From positions 1 through 64,000 of the forward strand of contig MZNV01002704.1 of NCBI GenBank assembly GCA_002081555.1: 64,000 bases of DNA, given 5' to 3'. Positions 31,263-42,200 of this stretch are shown here, piece by piece (positions within the stretch are counted from its first letter, which is position 1; each line of letters begins with the position of its first letter). Origin of the DNA: Protostelium mycophagum (lineage: Eukaryota > Evosea > Variosea > Protosteliida > Protosteliaceae). A program made the translations under genes and the position numbers. The notes beneath the pieces are model-generated. The model made no database searches. It had not been told where the DNA came from and worked only from the letters and a program-made list of their open reading frames with translations.

Positions 31263-31576
31263 TCTGTGTTCCTTCACCTTCTGTTGAAGGAAGGAGTGTA
31301 TGTGTTGCTTCGACCTTCGGTCGGATCTGACGAAAATGAAGACACAGTAAAACGCTCTGGAAGCGAAGTCGACTTTCGTTCATGTTTCGCCGAAAGGGTT
31401 CTCCTTCCCACAAAATCTGAAATCTTATGCCTGAAAAGTCTGACACCCACTACAATGCGCTCTACAACTGCTACTTTATATTTTTAGACATCCTATTTTG
31501 CACCAACAGCCCCTTACCATTAAAATCAGCATTAATTTAATTATGGCTGCTTTGAAGTTTTTCTGGGCTTGTAACA
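31263..31576. promoter_or_regulatory. Divergent promoter region
   Basis: A gap of about 310 nt between RhoBTB (minus) and the membrane protein gene (plus). It includes a self-complementary pair around 31275-31295 (ccttctgttgaaggaagg) and AT-rich tttatatttttag near 31480. A possible leader intron of either gene cannot be excluded. Confidence 0.35.
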
Positions 31577-32916
31577 ATGTTCAATGTCCAAAGTCGTTCA
31601 TTTCGAGCACAGACTATCCCTCAAGTTCTCACTGTGTCTGATGATGTTCTCTGTGACAGAATTTATGCGGGAAAATTGAATGAGGAAAAGAAGTTTCCTG
31701 TGGATCTGGAAGATCATTTCGCCAAAAGTAATTAGTGGACATGTCTTTAAATGAAACAGATTCTTTGATACAGAGGCGAATATGCATCGAGCCTTCTGAT
31801 CGAGAGGAGATAATCAAGATCATCTCAACCACGTAGGGATTTGAGTGAGGAAATGGCCGCGATTGAAAATGGACCAGGTGGTCGCGGAGTCGATTGACAA
31901 GAGTGTTGGCCCCTCTCACCATCTTCGCCCTTTGTATATCTTGCCTTCTGTTTACATGTGGCGCGATCCTGGAACCAAAGTACTTCTATCTCATGACAGC
32001 AACCTGTCTACCAGCTTTCCTCCTCCTGCTGATCGTCGTTGGATCAGGAAAGTATGTGATTATTCCAACAAATACAAATACAATGTATTCAACCTCGGTA
32101 GACGACGAAACAGCAAGAAAGACGCCAGAAACCTTTTCTCAGCTCAATACATTGGCTCTTGGATCTTCGAGGAGAAGGCATGGGATGCATTTGCCCGCTC
32201 ACACCCAAAGCAGCAGCGGATCGAGTATCGATTATTAAACATCTCATTGGTTCTCTTGATGATCACCTGTGGTGCTCTCATCGGTGAGTTGTACATCAAG
32301 ATCCATTGTCTAAATTTGTCAGCACTGATCACCGTTGGTCTAACCATATTCGATTTGAAGCCTCTTCAGATTTTCTTGTCATGCATCACCCTCAGCATAT
32401 GCATCATGATCTTCATTTACAGCATCTTTCAGTCAATCGTCCGCAACAGAAGATACCAAAGGTGAGTGTACCTTTAAGATGATCTCTTCATATGCAATAT
32501 TCCAAAGATGTCCATTCTACTTGCGGATCCCAATGATCTTTGGTGACATAATCAGATTCCATCCTCACATTCACTGCTGCGTGTTGGCCCATGGAGCTCT
32601 TTACAATATGGGGGTCATGTATCTACTTCGGCCGAGTACCGAATACAACACGCTCACCTACCAAGTCATGTCTGTCCATTTGGACAAAAAGATCATCGAC
32701 ACCAAATTGATGAGCGTCCTCACAATCGAGCTCAAGCGGGGGGAGGAGGGGATCCGAGAAGACCAGACCATTGTAGTGAGTCAATGTCGACATGACATTG
32801 ACATGACATTGACATATGGACAGGCACCGGTTCCCCAGGAGATGGTGGAGACAGTGAAATCATGGATACCCACCTTCATCCAAGGATATTATTTAGATGT
32901 TGACCTTCGGGTTTAG
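31577..32916 (+). CDS. Multipass membrane protein of unknown family
   Basis: Seven exons join in frame from ATG 31577 to TAG 32914-32916, about 320 residues. A soluble N-terminal part of about 75 residues is followed by two hydrophobic helices (LAPLTIFALCISCLLFTCGA and LMTATCLPAFLLLLIVVGSG), a polar cytosol-like loop (SAQYIGSWIFEEKAWDAFAR), two more helices (LLNISLVLLMITCGALI and LQIFLSCITLSICIMIFIYS), and a C-terminal domain of about 125 residues with HLDKKIIDTKLMSVLTIELK. Frame is kept only with the acceptor after ggacc ag near 31875. I do not recognise a family. The last intron (32776-32822) is built of repeated gacattgacat words. Confidence 0.7.
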
Positions 32917-33369
32917 TCGAATTTTGTACAGGCCTTCGAGGGCATAAGCTTTGAAAACTAAGATGTCACGAATAAATTATATGTTTTTTGTTGTGCAAAC
33001 TCAATCGAAAGTTGGAGAAGTGAAACGTTCTTCTGAAGACAAAAAAACCTGCAACTCGTGGCTGCGAAATTTGCACCATTTATTTTCCTGTTATATCTGT
33101 CGATGAAAGCACACTCTGCACAAATCAAACACGATCTGCAACAACATACGTTCAATGTTTTTTTCAAACAAAAATGAAGTACATTTCATTTTTTGTGATT
33201 TTGAGACATCTCACGCAACATGAGCATCATGAAAGACCATTACGACATCATTTTTTAGAGCTAAATCGTTCTACAACGCTGTAGACGATCAAAAAATTGT
33301 CATAAAAAAGTGGTTCGTTGTTTGTCGTTCGCAGAATGGAATTTGGAGATCACACAACGCCCACCAGAT
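32917..33369. other. Intergenic region with a palindromic copy of the motif
   Basis: About 450 nt between tandem genes. At about 33270-33285 lies ttctacaacgctgtagacg, an inverted copy of the recurring word outside an intron. The flank is AT-rich. No gene or RNA seen. Confidence 0.35.
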
Positions 33370-35144
33370 ATGGGGAAGAAGAAAGGTGGAAAATCCTTCA
33401 AGGTTGACTTAGGCAATGGAACTATAGACACTAGTTTGGCTGCTATTGAAAGGGCCAACATGCTGAGATTCGGAGATACATCAAAAGAACAGCCGGACAT
33501 TGCCAACGAAGAGGGCCTTTTGGATGAGCGCCTGAAGTCTTTGGGTTTGATGAGAAAAAAGATACCAAAAGATGGTGCCTGCTTGTTCAGGGCTGTGGCA
33601 GATCAAGTTCTTTTCACACAAAAATTACATTTTTCATGTGAGTTCATTCAGATTTTGTCTCGATTTCTAATGACGTCTCCAGTGCGGCAGAAGTGCGTGG
33701 ATCATATAGAAGAACGTCAAGATGATTATGAGCCATTTGTATGTGTCTCTGGCATGTCCTTCAGTAAGTATTGTGCTGCCATGAGAAAATCAAATTCTTG
33801 GTAAGTAATCTGAGACCTCCTCCATTCGACCTAATGAGATTAGGGCGGGACAAGTGGAGTTACAAGCTTTGTCTTTAACCTTGAGAAGAAACATCATTAT
33901 ACACTCAATGCAAAGCCGAGATCCCACCATAGTAGACAATTCATTCCCAGAAAAGGTGATAATACTTTAAATGTCTCTACTTCCGAAATGTTTTACATTC
34001 TATTTCAAATCATTCTAATTAATCAACTTCATCACATACATATGACGTCATGATTCTTAAGAGATATAGATATTATTGTGTTATTACGGCAATCATTATG
34101 ACGTCGTCTCACCGCTGACCACCTTCCGTAAAGAGACTATCTGTCAGAGTGAGTTTTCCCGCCTTTTTTAAAATTCTAATTTTCTTCAGACATTGTATAC
34201 GACCTGATAGACAAGATTTTCCGAGAAAATTTAGTCTTCGAAGCTGTCGAACATCACAGAAAACGTAACGCACCCCCACCCCCTCCCCCTGCTGAACCCC
34301 CCACCCCTACAGAATATTCCTGGAAAAATGTCGGTTGGGACTGCTGGGTCTCTGAATTACGCGACCAGGAGGCGCACGACCAAGCTGTCGCTCAAAATAT
34401 GGACAAAAAGGAGCCCGAATTTTCTTGGTTCACCGCGTCAAAAAAGAAGGCGGGTCCCAAGGTAAATTCGCGCATCTACACTTGTATCTACAACTCGAAA
34501 TCTGAAAATGTCAGGTGAACACCCCCCCTCAGGTGGTGAAGAAAGAGGAGGAGCCGGCTAAACCCCCTCCACCTCCCGCCAAAATCTTCTCCGCAGAAGC
34601 AGAATATTTTCCGGTATGTTATTCTACAACTCGCCACTTTTTTACCAACAATTTTATTGATCTCTACAGACACTAGCTCCGAAGCCCAAACCAACGAAAC
34701 CGACAACAATTGACAACAACGACGGACACGTATTAAACGAAGTCCTCACAGAAAATTCCGTGAAAAGTCAGCCTTGGGCCTCCCCCATGGATTGGAAGGG
34801 AGTCCTCACAAAACCCCCACCACCCAAACAAAAACCCCGGAAATCCTACAGAAAAGTCAGAAAAGAGGTTGTACACTATGTTGACAACAAGAGAGTCGGA
34901 TATATTGGTGACCTTCTACAACGGATACGGGTGGACACAAATAATCATTTTGTTTTCGGCGATTTTTCGACACATAATAAATGATCGGAAATTTCCAACT
35001 CTTTTTCTTCAGAAGCGTTCACGTGCACGTCGGTATTGGAAAGAGCAAAACACACTGCCATACCACAGCCGACTTTCATTCCGCGCTGGTGGTGTGAGCT
35101 CTATACATAGAACACTGTTGTGTTTTCGTTTTTCTGGAAGCTGA
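33370..35144 (+). CDS. OTU-family deubiquitinase with a proline-rich C-terminus
   Basis: From ATG 33370 (MGKKKGGKSF), the OTU domain shows IPKDGACLFRAVADQ with the catalytic Asp and Cys (about residues 68-71), EERQDDYEPFV, WAGQVELQALSL, and YYGNHYDVVSP with the catalytic His, so the full triad is present. It follows the OTUD4/ALG13 type (KDGACLFRAV and EPF). After the domain come a helix, a proline-rich tract (Ala-Pro followed by several Pro, about 34267-34305) and short conserved-looking blocks such as SWKNVGWDCW and SPMDWKGVL, which could be protein-binding peptides. Exon ends at about 34867 and 35015 were joined across a 139-nt intron to reach TGA 35144. About 450 residues. The enzyme presumably trims ubiquitin chains; linkage preference is unknown. 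Confidence 0.85.
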
Positions 35145-35368
35145 TCACCTTCATTTCAGTTGAACCGAAACTCCGGCTAATATAAATCATCGTAAGGAGC
35201 TTCCTTATGACAGCTGCTTCCATAGAAAAGAAGATAAAGTGCTACTAATCAAGGTTATCATGACGACCCGCTGTCAGAATCTGACCGTTCACACGAACTC
35301 GTGGGTGGTTGACTCGTGATGAGAAGACCAAACAAAAATTAAAAGGCGGACACCGAAGAAGCCACAAG

Positions 35369-36546
35369 ATGAGCAACCAACTGATTGCCACTTTCTTCCA
35401 GGCTGTTCGCGAGAACTCTTGGTCCGTCGTGAAGCAATGCTTAGACTCTGGCATCGACCCCAATGTTGTGGATACATACAATGGATCGAATGCTCTTCAC
35501 TACTCCGCAGTGAAAGGCACACTGCAGTGTTTCGAGCTTCTCCTCGAGGCGGGATGCAACATCAATCACCAAAACAATGTTGGTGAGTCAACCACACCTT
35601 TCAGGCTCATAAACTGAATCTCTCAGGGTGCACCCCTCTTCACCTTCTGGTCAGAAACCGATTCGACTCACTGGTCATCTACGCTATCTCCAAAGGAGCC
35701 AGAATCGACATCGAATGTAGACGTACCTTCACACCCCTCGATGAAGCACACGGTTTCATTCAAAAGGAGATGAGAGGTGAGGATTTCGGCTGAGATATCA
35801 GACGAAAGCTGATGTTGTACAGAGGCGAGACAGAATTACAAAAATCTGCACGGAATCATTGATTCCCCTCCCCCAGGCAGTGAGGATGAGGCCCCCCAGA
35901 CTCCTCCCTCCGATGATCCCATCTCTAAAGCAGGTAATGTGCTCAAGTGCGTTTCTGTGCGTGATCTGATCGACCGACAGAACCCGAGTTCAAGAGGCCT
36001 ATCCGTCTGACAGCGCCCCCCTTCCTCTTAAACATCGGAAAAGCACTCTCAGACCCTGCCTTACCCGTAGTGGGCCCAACAGCAACCCCTTCCAGACGCG
36101 CAATCACCTCTTTATCGACAGTCTGTTTGACCCCTCCAAGATCCCCGGATGACATCAGAAGACAGAGGGCAAACACAGGGAGCCCAAAGCTCTCCAAAAG
36201 GCCTGGTTTCTTGGCGCCTGCTCCCGTCAGAGTCTTTACCCGCAGTGGCTCCTACAAGACCATCTTGTTACAACCCATAGACACCGCGGCCGATGTGGCA
36301 GCGTTGTTCATGCTCAAGTGTAACATGGAAGATGAGTGGGGAAGATATCTAGATGTCTTTGAGGTCATCAAAAAGAAGGAGAAAAAGATCGATTTGGACG
36401 CCAGTGTCTTAGAGGTCATGTCCAAATGGCCGGTCATCAAGGGATATGAGGGAGAAAACATCTACATCGGCAAGTGCGAGATTTTGGTCAAACTGAAGGA
36501 CCTGGCACCTCAGCACGTCGTAGAGAGATTCAATGCCAACAACTAG
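35369..36546 (+). CDS. Ankyrin-repeat protein with a Ras-association-like domain
   Basis: Start ATG 35369. The N-terminal half has ankyrin repeats (NALHYSAVKGTLQCFELLLE and CTPLHLLVRNRFDSLVIYAI, about 35480-35760). A linker follows, Pro/Ser-rich with an acidic patch, and then a domain at about 36235-36515 (RSGSYKTILLQPIDTAADVA ... LDVFEVIKKKEKKIDLDASV ... KWPVIKG) that matches the beta-grasp RA pattern of MRL/Grb7-type adaptors, with a strand, Val-containing helix and Trp motif. The gene ends at TAG 36544-36546. About 350 residues. Such a layout fits a scaffold that binds an activated Ras or Rap; that is inference. The Ras gene of this window lies about 10 kb away. Confidence 0.75.
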
Positions 36547-36750
36547 AAAGTATTGTTCATATAAATATTTATTTTGTCTAAAGTGATTTTTTTATGCTCT
36601 AAATCCACCTCACAATCATCTTTTTGTATCTTTGTTCTCTATTTGCTCGAAGAGGTTTTTGTTGGTGTCTTCAAAGAACATGAAAAATCGGAAAATAAAC
36701 GGAGTTACAGACCGAAAATGGGAAATCTATCCGGATGGTGTTCCGCCAAC

Positions 36751-36815
36751 ATTTTGGAGCGCAGAGATCGATCATCATTCACGCCCATATCAAAATGATG
36801 CTTCAAAGACTGTCT
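36751..36815 (+). repeat. 65-nt sequence shared with 61846-61910 (inverted)
   Basis: This segment covers the 5' leader and first seven codons of the SUCLG1 gene. An exact reverse-complement copy lies at 61846-61910. Identity stops abruptly at both ends, so it is a clean segmental copy rather than a gene family relation. Confidence 0.85.
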
Positions 36816-37994
36816 CAAGGAGCTCTCCTCAAGAGCAATGTCTCGAGACAAAACATCTCGAGATCCTTTGCGACCGCTGGAACTGGTGCTCATGTTTTAG
36901 TCAACAAGAACACAAAGGTCATTTGCCAAGGTTTCACTGGAAAGCAGGTGCTTGACCTTATCTAACCATCATGATCAATCATACTCAACTCAACAGGGCA
37001 CATTTCACTCTCAACAAGCCATAGACTATGGAACAAAGATGGTTGGTGGTGTCTCCCCTAACAAGGCTGGAACAACACATCTCAACTTGCCCGTCTTTGC
37101 CTCAGTCAAAGAGGTGATAATGTCTGATTTTACTGCATGCTAATCTCATCAGGCCGTAAAGAACACTGGAGCTGATGCCACCGTCATTTACGTGCCTCCT
37201 CCCGGCGCTGCTGCTGCCATCATGGAGGCCATAGAAGCCGAGATCCCCTTGGCTGTCTGCATCACCGAGGGTATCCCTCAACACGATATGGTCAAGGTCA
37301 AGAAAGCATTGACCGCCCCCGGCTGCAAGACAAGACTCATCGGCCCCAACTGCCCCGGTATCATCAAGCCTGGAGAGTGCAAGATCGGTATCATGCCTGG
37401 ACACATCCACAAGGCTGGCCGTATCGGTATCGTCTCCAGATCTGGAACCCTCACCTACGAGGCCGTCGCTCAGACAACCGCTGTTGGTCTTGGACAGTCC
37501 ACTTGTGTTGGTATCGGTGGTGATCCCTTCAACGGAACCAACTTTGTCGATGTTCTGAAGCTCTTCGCTGAGGACCCAGAAACCGAGGGTAAGTTTTTCA
37601 TTTGATATAAATTGAATATTCTTGTCTTAAAAAAGATTTTATTTCCATCTTCGAACATCAAGAAAATAATCTCATGCATTTTTGTATGTAGATCAGTATG
37701 ATGACGTCATTAGGAGTTATTTTGATCGGAGAGATCGGTGGTTCTGCCGAGGAGGAGGCCGCCGCCTGGATCGCCGCCAACATGAGAAACAAGCCAGTCG
37801 TTTCTTTCATTGCCGGAAGAACCGCTCCCCCCGGCCGTCGTATGGGACACGCAGGAGCCATCATCTCCGGAGGACAAGGAGGTGCAGAGGACAAGATTAA
37901 CGCTTTAAAGAATGCCGGTGTCCACATCAGCCCATCTCCCGCCAGATTGGGTACCACCATGATGAAGGTCATGAAGGACCTTGGAAAGGCGTAA
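36795..37994 (+). CDS. SUCLG1: Succinyl-CoA ligase subunit alpha, mitochondrial
   Basis: The citric-acid-cycle enzyme subunit that carries the phosphohistidine and binds CoA in the mitochondrial matrix. ATG 36795 opens a mitochondrial presequence ([20 protein letters not shown], basic and amphipathic). Then [14 protein letters not shown] (CoA site), [68 protein letters not shown], and [19 protein letters not shown]. The catalytic His lies in [11 protein letters not shown]. Stop TAA 37992-37994; about 330 residues, full length. It has four exons, and the last intron is about 120 nt with a tgatgacgtcatta palindrome at its end. The first exon overlaps the 65-nt duplicated segment. Confidence 0.95.
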
Positions 37995-38210
37995 GGAATT
38001 CAAATACAAGTTCGTGAAATGTGTCTTTATTTTTGTAATAACAAGACTCGTCTTTTTGTAATCATCCAAAAAACAAGGCTCATCATTTTCTAATGATCCA
38101 AAAAGAAAAACAGATTTTAATGAGTGAAAATAATTACTGAATGTCTATATCTGATGACACCGTATATCTCTCCTCTTTATGAGTGATTTCCTCTTCTATA
38201 TCCTCAGTAT

Positions 38211-38932
38211 TCACAAATATGTGGCAGCTTTGTACCGTTGTATGGCCGCCTGTAGCTGCATGGTAAAAGCAGGTATGTCGTTTGGCGGGATGGTGTCCAA
38301 GATGGTGGTCAAAACGTCTGTCGTCTGGTCCTGTCCCGCTCTCCCTGTTTGGTTGGTAGAATGTTTTGTGTGATCTGCCTTCTCTTCCTCTGATTTCTTC
38401 CTGCTGGCATGAAGAAAAAACTCGGCGGAGAAGCCGGCTGCCGTTGGTTGTCCGTCTTTATCATATAATACAAGGAATAATCTGTATGTATCTGGAAGTC
38501 CTCGCCGTGATGAGAGGAGCTGTGCAAACGAAGGGAATTGCATATATAAAGAGAGGTTTTTCCGCGTAATCTGCATGGGTTTGGCCTCAAAAATGGATCT
38601 GGAGGAAAGCAATTGTATCTGATTAGGCTGAAAATTTCTCTCTGTATCCTTGATCAAGAGACCACCAATGCCAAAGATCCTTAAACGTCCAAAGGTCGGA
38701 TCTCTGATTACACTGATCCTGGGGACTTTGTTTCTCTTATTATCAGAGCGGTCATGACTCTTTAAGAAGGTGCCGCACACTTGGTACGCCCCAACCTGGC
38801 TTACTTCGATCCTACCGATCTTTGTGATGCATCAGAAATTAAGACAAGAGGAGGTAGGAAACTCACAGTATCCATGTTTTCATCTTCAAGTTGACGCTGT
38901 CTGTTCTCTGATACGCCCTCCACCCCGGCCAT
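38211..38932 (-). CDS. Unknown protein, two exons
   Basis: ATG 38932 was chosen as the first Met in the open first exon (MAGVEGVSENRQRQLEDENM). A 47-nt intron (gtgagtttcc...cacaaag) joins it to a 570-nt exon ending at TAG 38211-38213. About 225 residues. The core (VGAYQVCGTFLKSHDRSDN, RISVIRDPTFGRLRIFGIGG and DTYRLFLVLYDK) looks like a folded beta-rich domain, and the C-terminal 70 residues are polar and then helical (AFTMQLQAAIQRYKAATYL). It could be a transcription-related or adaptor domain, but I cannot name a family. Confidence 0.6.
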
Positions 38933-39212
38933 CCTTGCCCATGCAGTGGTTCGCTGCGAATGACGCCTCAAAAATTTGTGCAACCGATCTTTTTTTTTCG
39001 GTTTTGGCGGGATTTTCAATTATTCCGTTGTTTTGTGTCTGCAGGTCTGTTGGCGGGATTTCCAAGGTGTTACGTCAGTTTGTAAATTAAATCTCTGTGG
39101 ATGAGAAGAAGTTCAACCGAAAAGAGCTCAATGATTGTGGAGATCAACTGAAATAAATAGATGATCTGTACATATTTCATTCTATCAGACAATTTTATTT
39201 AACAGTACAGCC

Positions 39213-42200
39213 TTAATGTCTACACGGTGTTTCCGCGCTGATCTCAATATTCTTATTATCAATTATGCGAGGGGATATTGGCGATTCACTTCGAGGGACA
39301 GACTCTTTCATGAACTCTTCGAACTTCTGAATTTTTGACCCGACAATCGATCCCCTCAGCTGAGAAATCTCAGCACAAAACAGAAAGATAAAAGAAATTC
39401 ACCCTCTTGGTCTCAGTGCCGATTTCCCGCGCAAAGTGTCGACGGATTTCTTCCTTCACCTGTTCAAGTCAACATATATCCATGAATTTTCCAAGAAATT
39501 TCACCTCCTGTCGTACGTAAATCTCTCCTGGTAACAGTCTCTTCAACAAAGCGTCGACACCGAGGACCACTTGATGTTGTACATTTGTCAGGGATTTTTT
39601 GTAGTTCAAACCCTCATCTGCTGTAGACGGCATGATCTCGTTTGTGGGATTTGAGGTGGTTGTGGAGGGAGGTGGGGGGTTAGACGGGGCGGGTTCCTGG
39701 ACACGTCAGTTTTGTCGACATTTTTTATGTCTGACCTCTTCTGCCGGTGCCGGAGTGACCTCGGCAGGTGTAAGTGCATTCTTTTTAGCACTTTCAGACT
39801 TCTTTAAGGCAGAAAGATCTGCTATAATATCTGGAAGACTTTGTGACTTTCCTACAGACAATTCCAGCAATTTGTTCTCGGATTTGGACTATGAATAGGA
39901 TCAGAATTATTCATCTACAATGATCACTAACCCTCCGTCTGTATTCTGGCATGCTCCCCATATCGTCTTCTGAAATTTCTCAGAATATTTTTCGAATTTT
40001 CTTCGACTCTTACCAGAAATTGTCAGCGAATTCCGATCCTGAGAAAGAGATGTGATCTGTACATTTTGAGACTCAGAAACGGCAAGACATGCGGTGTAAA
40101 ACGAACCTGCAGGTCGCCGTACACTTGTGAGATTCTGGACCTCTTTGTTTTCGTTGTGAAGATGGGCGAGGGCACTATGCCGAGATTTTGACTACTCAAC
40201 GTTTGGTATCGTCCTAACGACATCAATATGATATCTTACGTCTCAGTTTCTATTTTTAGAATTTTGGGAACTTAATAATGATCCATTTTTGTTTACAATG
40301 AAGAGGACACGCCAGGTGTCCTCTTCCATCAGTGTCCGCTAACAAATTATCGAAAAATAAATTTCTACTTTTCATGGCCTCGTTAGCTTGGGATATTGTC
40401 GTCTCCAGGGAGATGAGCCATTCCTCTTTATCATTAGAATTTGCACACTTCAACACATGGGGGCGAGTGCCAAGCTGCAGGCCAAAACAGAGCTTATTGT
40501 CCCGCCCTGCACGCGGTTATTAACGTGAGAGGTTCGCGGTATTTACCCTCGAGAAGATCCGTATTCATCACACCGACGTTTTTAATCTGCACGATCTGGA
40601 ATATTTTAATTTTTGGAGATCTACAACGGTGTAAATACCTCCTTCACTTCTATATCATTTCCTCGAGGTTTTCCCAACAAAACATAGTCATTGAATAATC
40701 CCAGCCACTGCGATTTTCGCAAGCCCCCTGTGTAGTTGTAAACCCTGTACTCCGAAATTTCGAGAAAATTTCGTACCTTTCAGCGAACAGGCCTCTAAGA
40801 TTTGTTCGCGCACGAGTCTTCTTGAAGGCTCTCCAGGCCACTGATTCGCCATCTACAATCAGTCAATTTATTTTCGTTTTTAATGTTATGAAAATGTGGA
40901 AAGATGGATTTGACGAATGAACTTACCTTGCCAACAAGACGCAATTCAATCTGCGTAACCTTCATCACTTCGCTCGCATTCCTCTTCTTCAAATTCACTG
41001 AAACCTGTCAATCTACAACGATCCCAACTACAACGCGCCACGTTCAAAATGTACCGTATTGTGCGACTTCCTTCATCTTCTCCGACGAAGTCACGAGGGC
41101 TTTATAGTCGGGATGCAGCGGATTCGTTTTTTTACAGAGTCTATCAATCAGCATTTCGTAGCGCGGAATCCTCTGTACAGGCAAAATGAGATAGGACGGG
41201 AGGTCCAAACCATTGGTCCGGTTGTTTTCTTGTTCCTGGAACGGATGTCAGAGTGTGGAAATTTCAGTGAAAGATCACCGAGAGCCAGGCGTGGATTTCG
41301 GAGTTTTCTCTTCGGAGTTGGGTGAGTCTTTCTATTGCGATGCCGTAATTGTTTACATATTGTGCGTATAATTTCAATGAACTTTGCTGTCTACAATTCA
41401 GTGGGGACCAAGTGTACATTTTGTGACTGTAAACACAAGTGTAGATGGACTCACCCAAGACAAGAATACGTCCCCTATTGTCTGCAATATGTTCCATGAT
41501 TGATATCTCTCTTCTAAGGCCGTAAAAAAGTAAGAATTGATTCCAAAAATCATCTACAACCAGTCAGTTTCGAAATTATACAACTTTAGGTGGAGCACAG
41601 TCAAGGTTGCGAAAAGGTCGCAAGTGTTATCGCAGATGCTGTCGCGGATACTTCGCAGGTTGTACACCACTCTTCTGTATGTGATGACGTAATCACCTCC
41701 AAGTCTGAAAAGATGATCTTCTGGTCTGCGGATGACATCAAATTTCCGAAATTGCTGCGTTGTAGAGGGGCTTTAAATCCAGAGAGCGCAGTTTGAAGCC
41801 CCTTCAGGTAACTTTTCTCGGTTATTAACGTGAACGTTAACGTGATGAATCTACCTCTTTTCGGTCTGGTAGATCTCCGCGATGATTTTACGCCTGACGA
41901 TCTGATTGTTTACTTCTTTTTTGAAGGAAGTGCGCTGAGGTTGGTCATTCTTCTCATGTCTAAATAAAACAACAAAAACCCACCTTGATGTAACGTGTGG
42001 TCACTTTTTGGAATTTAAGAAGTTGGTCTTCATTGTACACTTTGTTACTGGCCAGAATTCGCTGGATTCTCTCTGTAGAGATTTCAATTTTTATTTTAAA
42101 AAACTCAAAGATCTCTTGTCGTGCGAGCGTATCGTTTCTCTCACGGTTATTAACGCATTCATCGCGGTTAGGGAAATCCCATAATACCTGCTTCTTCTCT

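Noticed and set aside
35245-35522. Minus-strand open frames overlapping the ankyrin-RA gene start
   Set aside because: Shadows of the plus-strand ankyrin exon.
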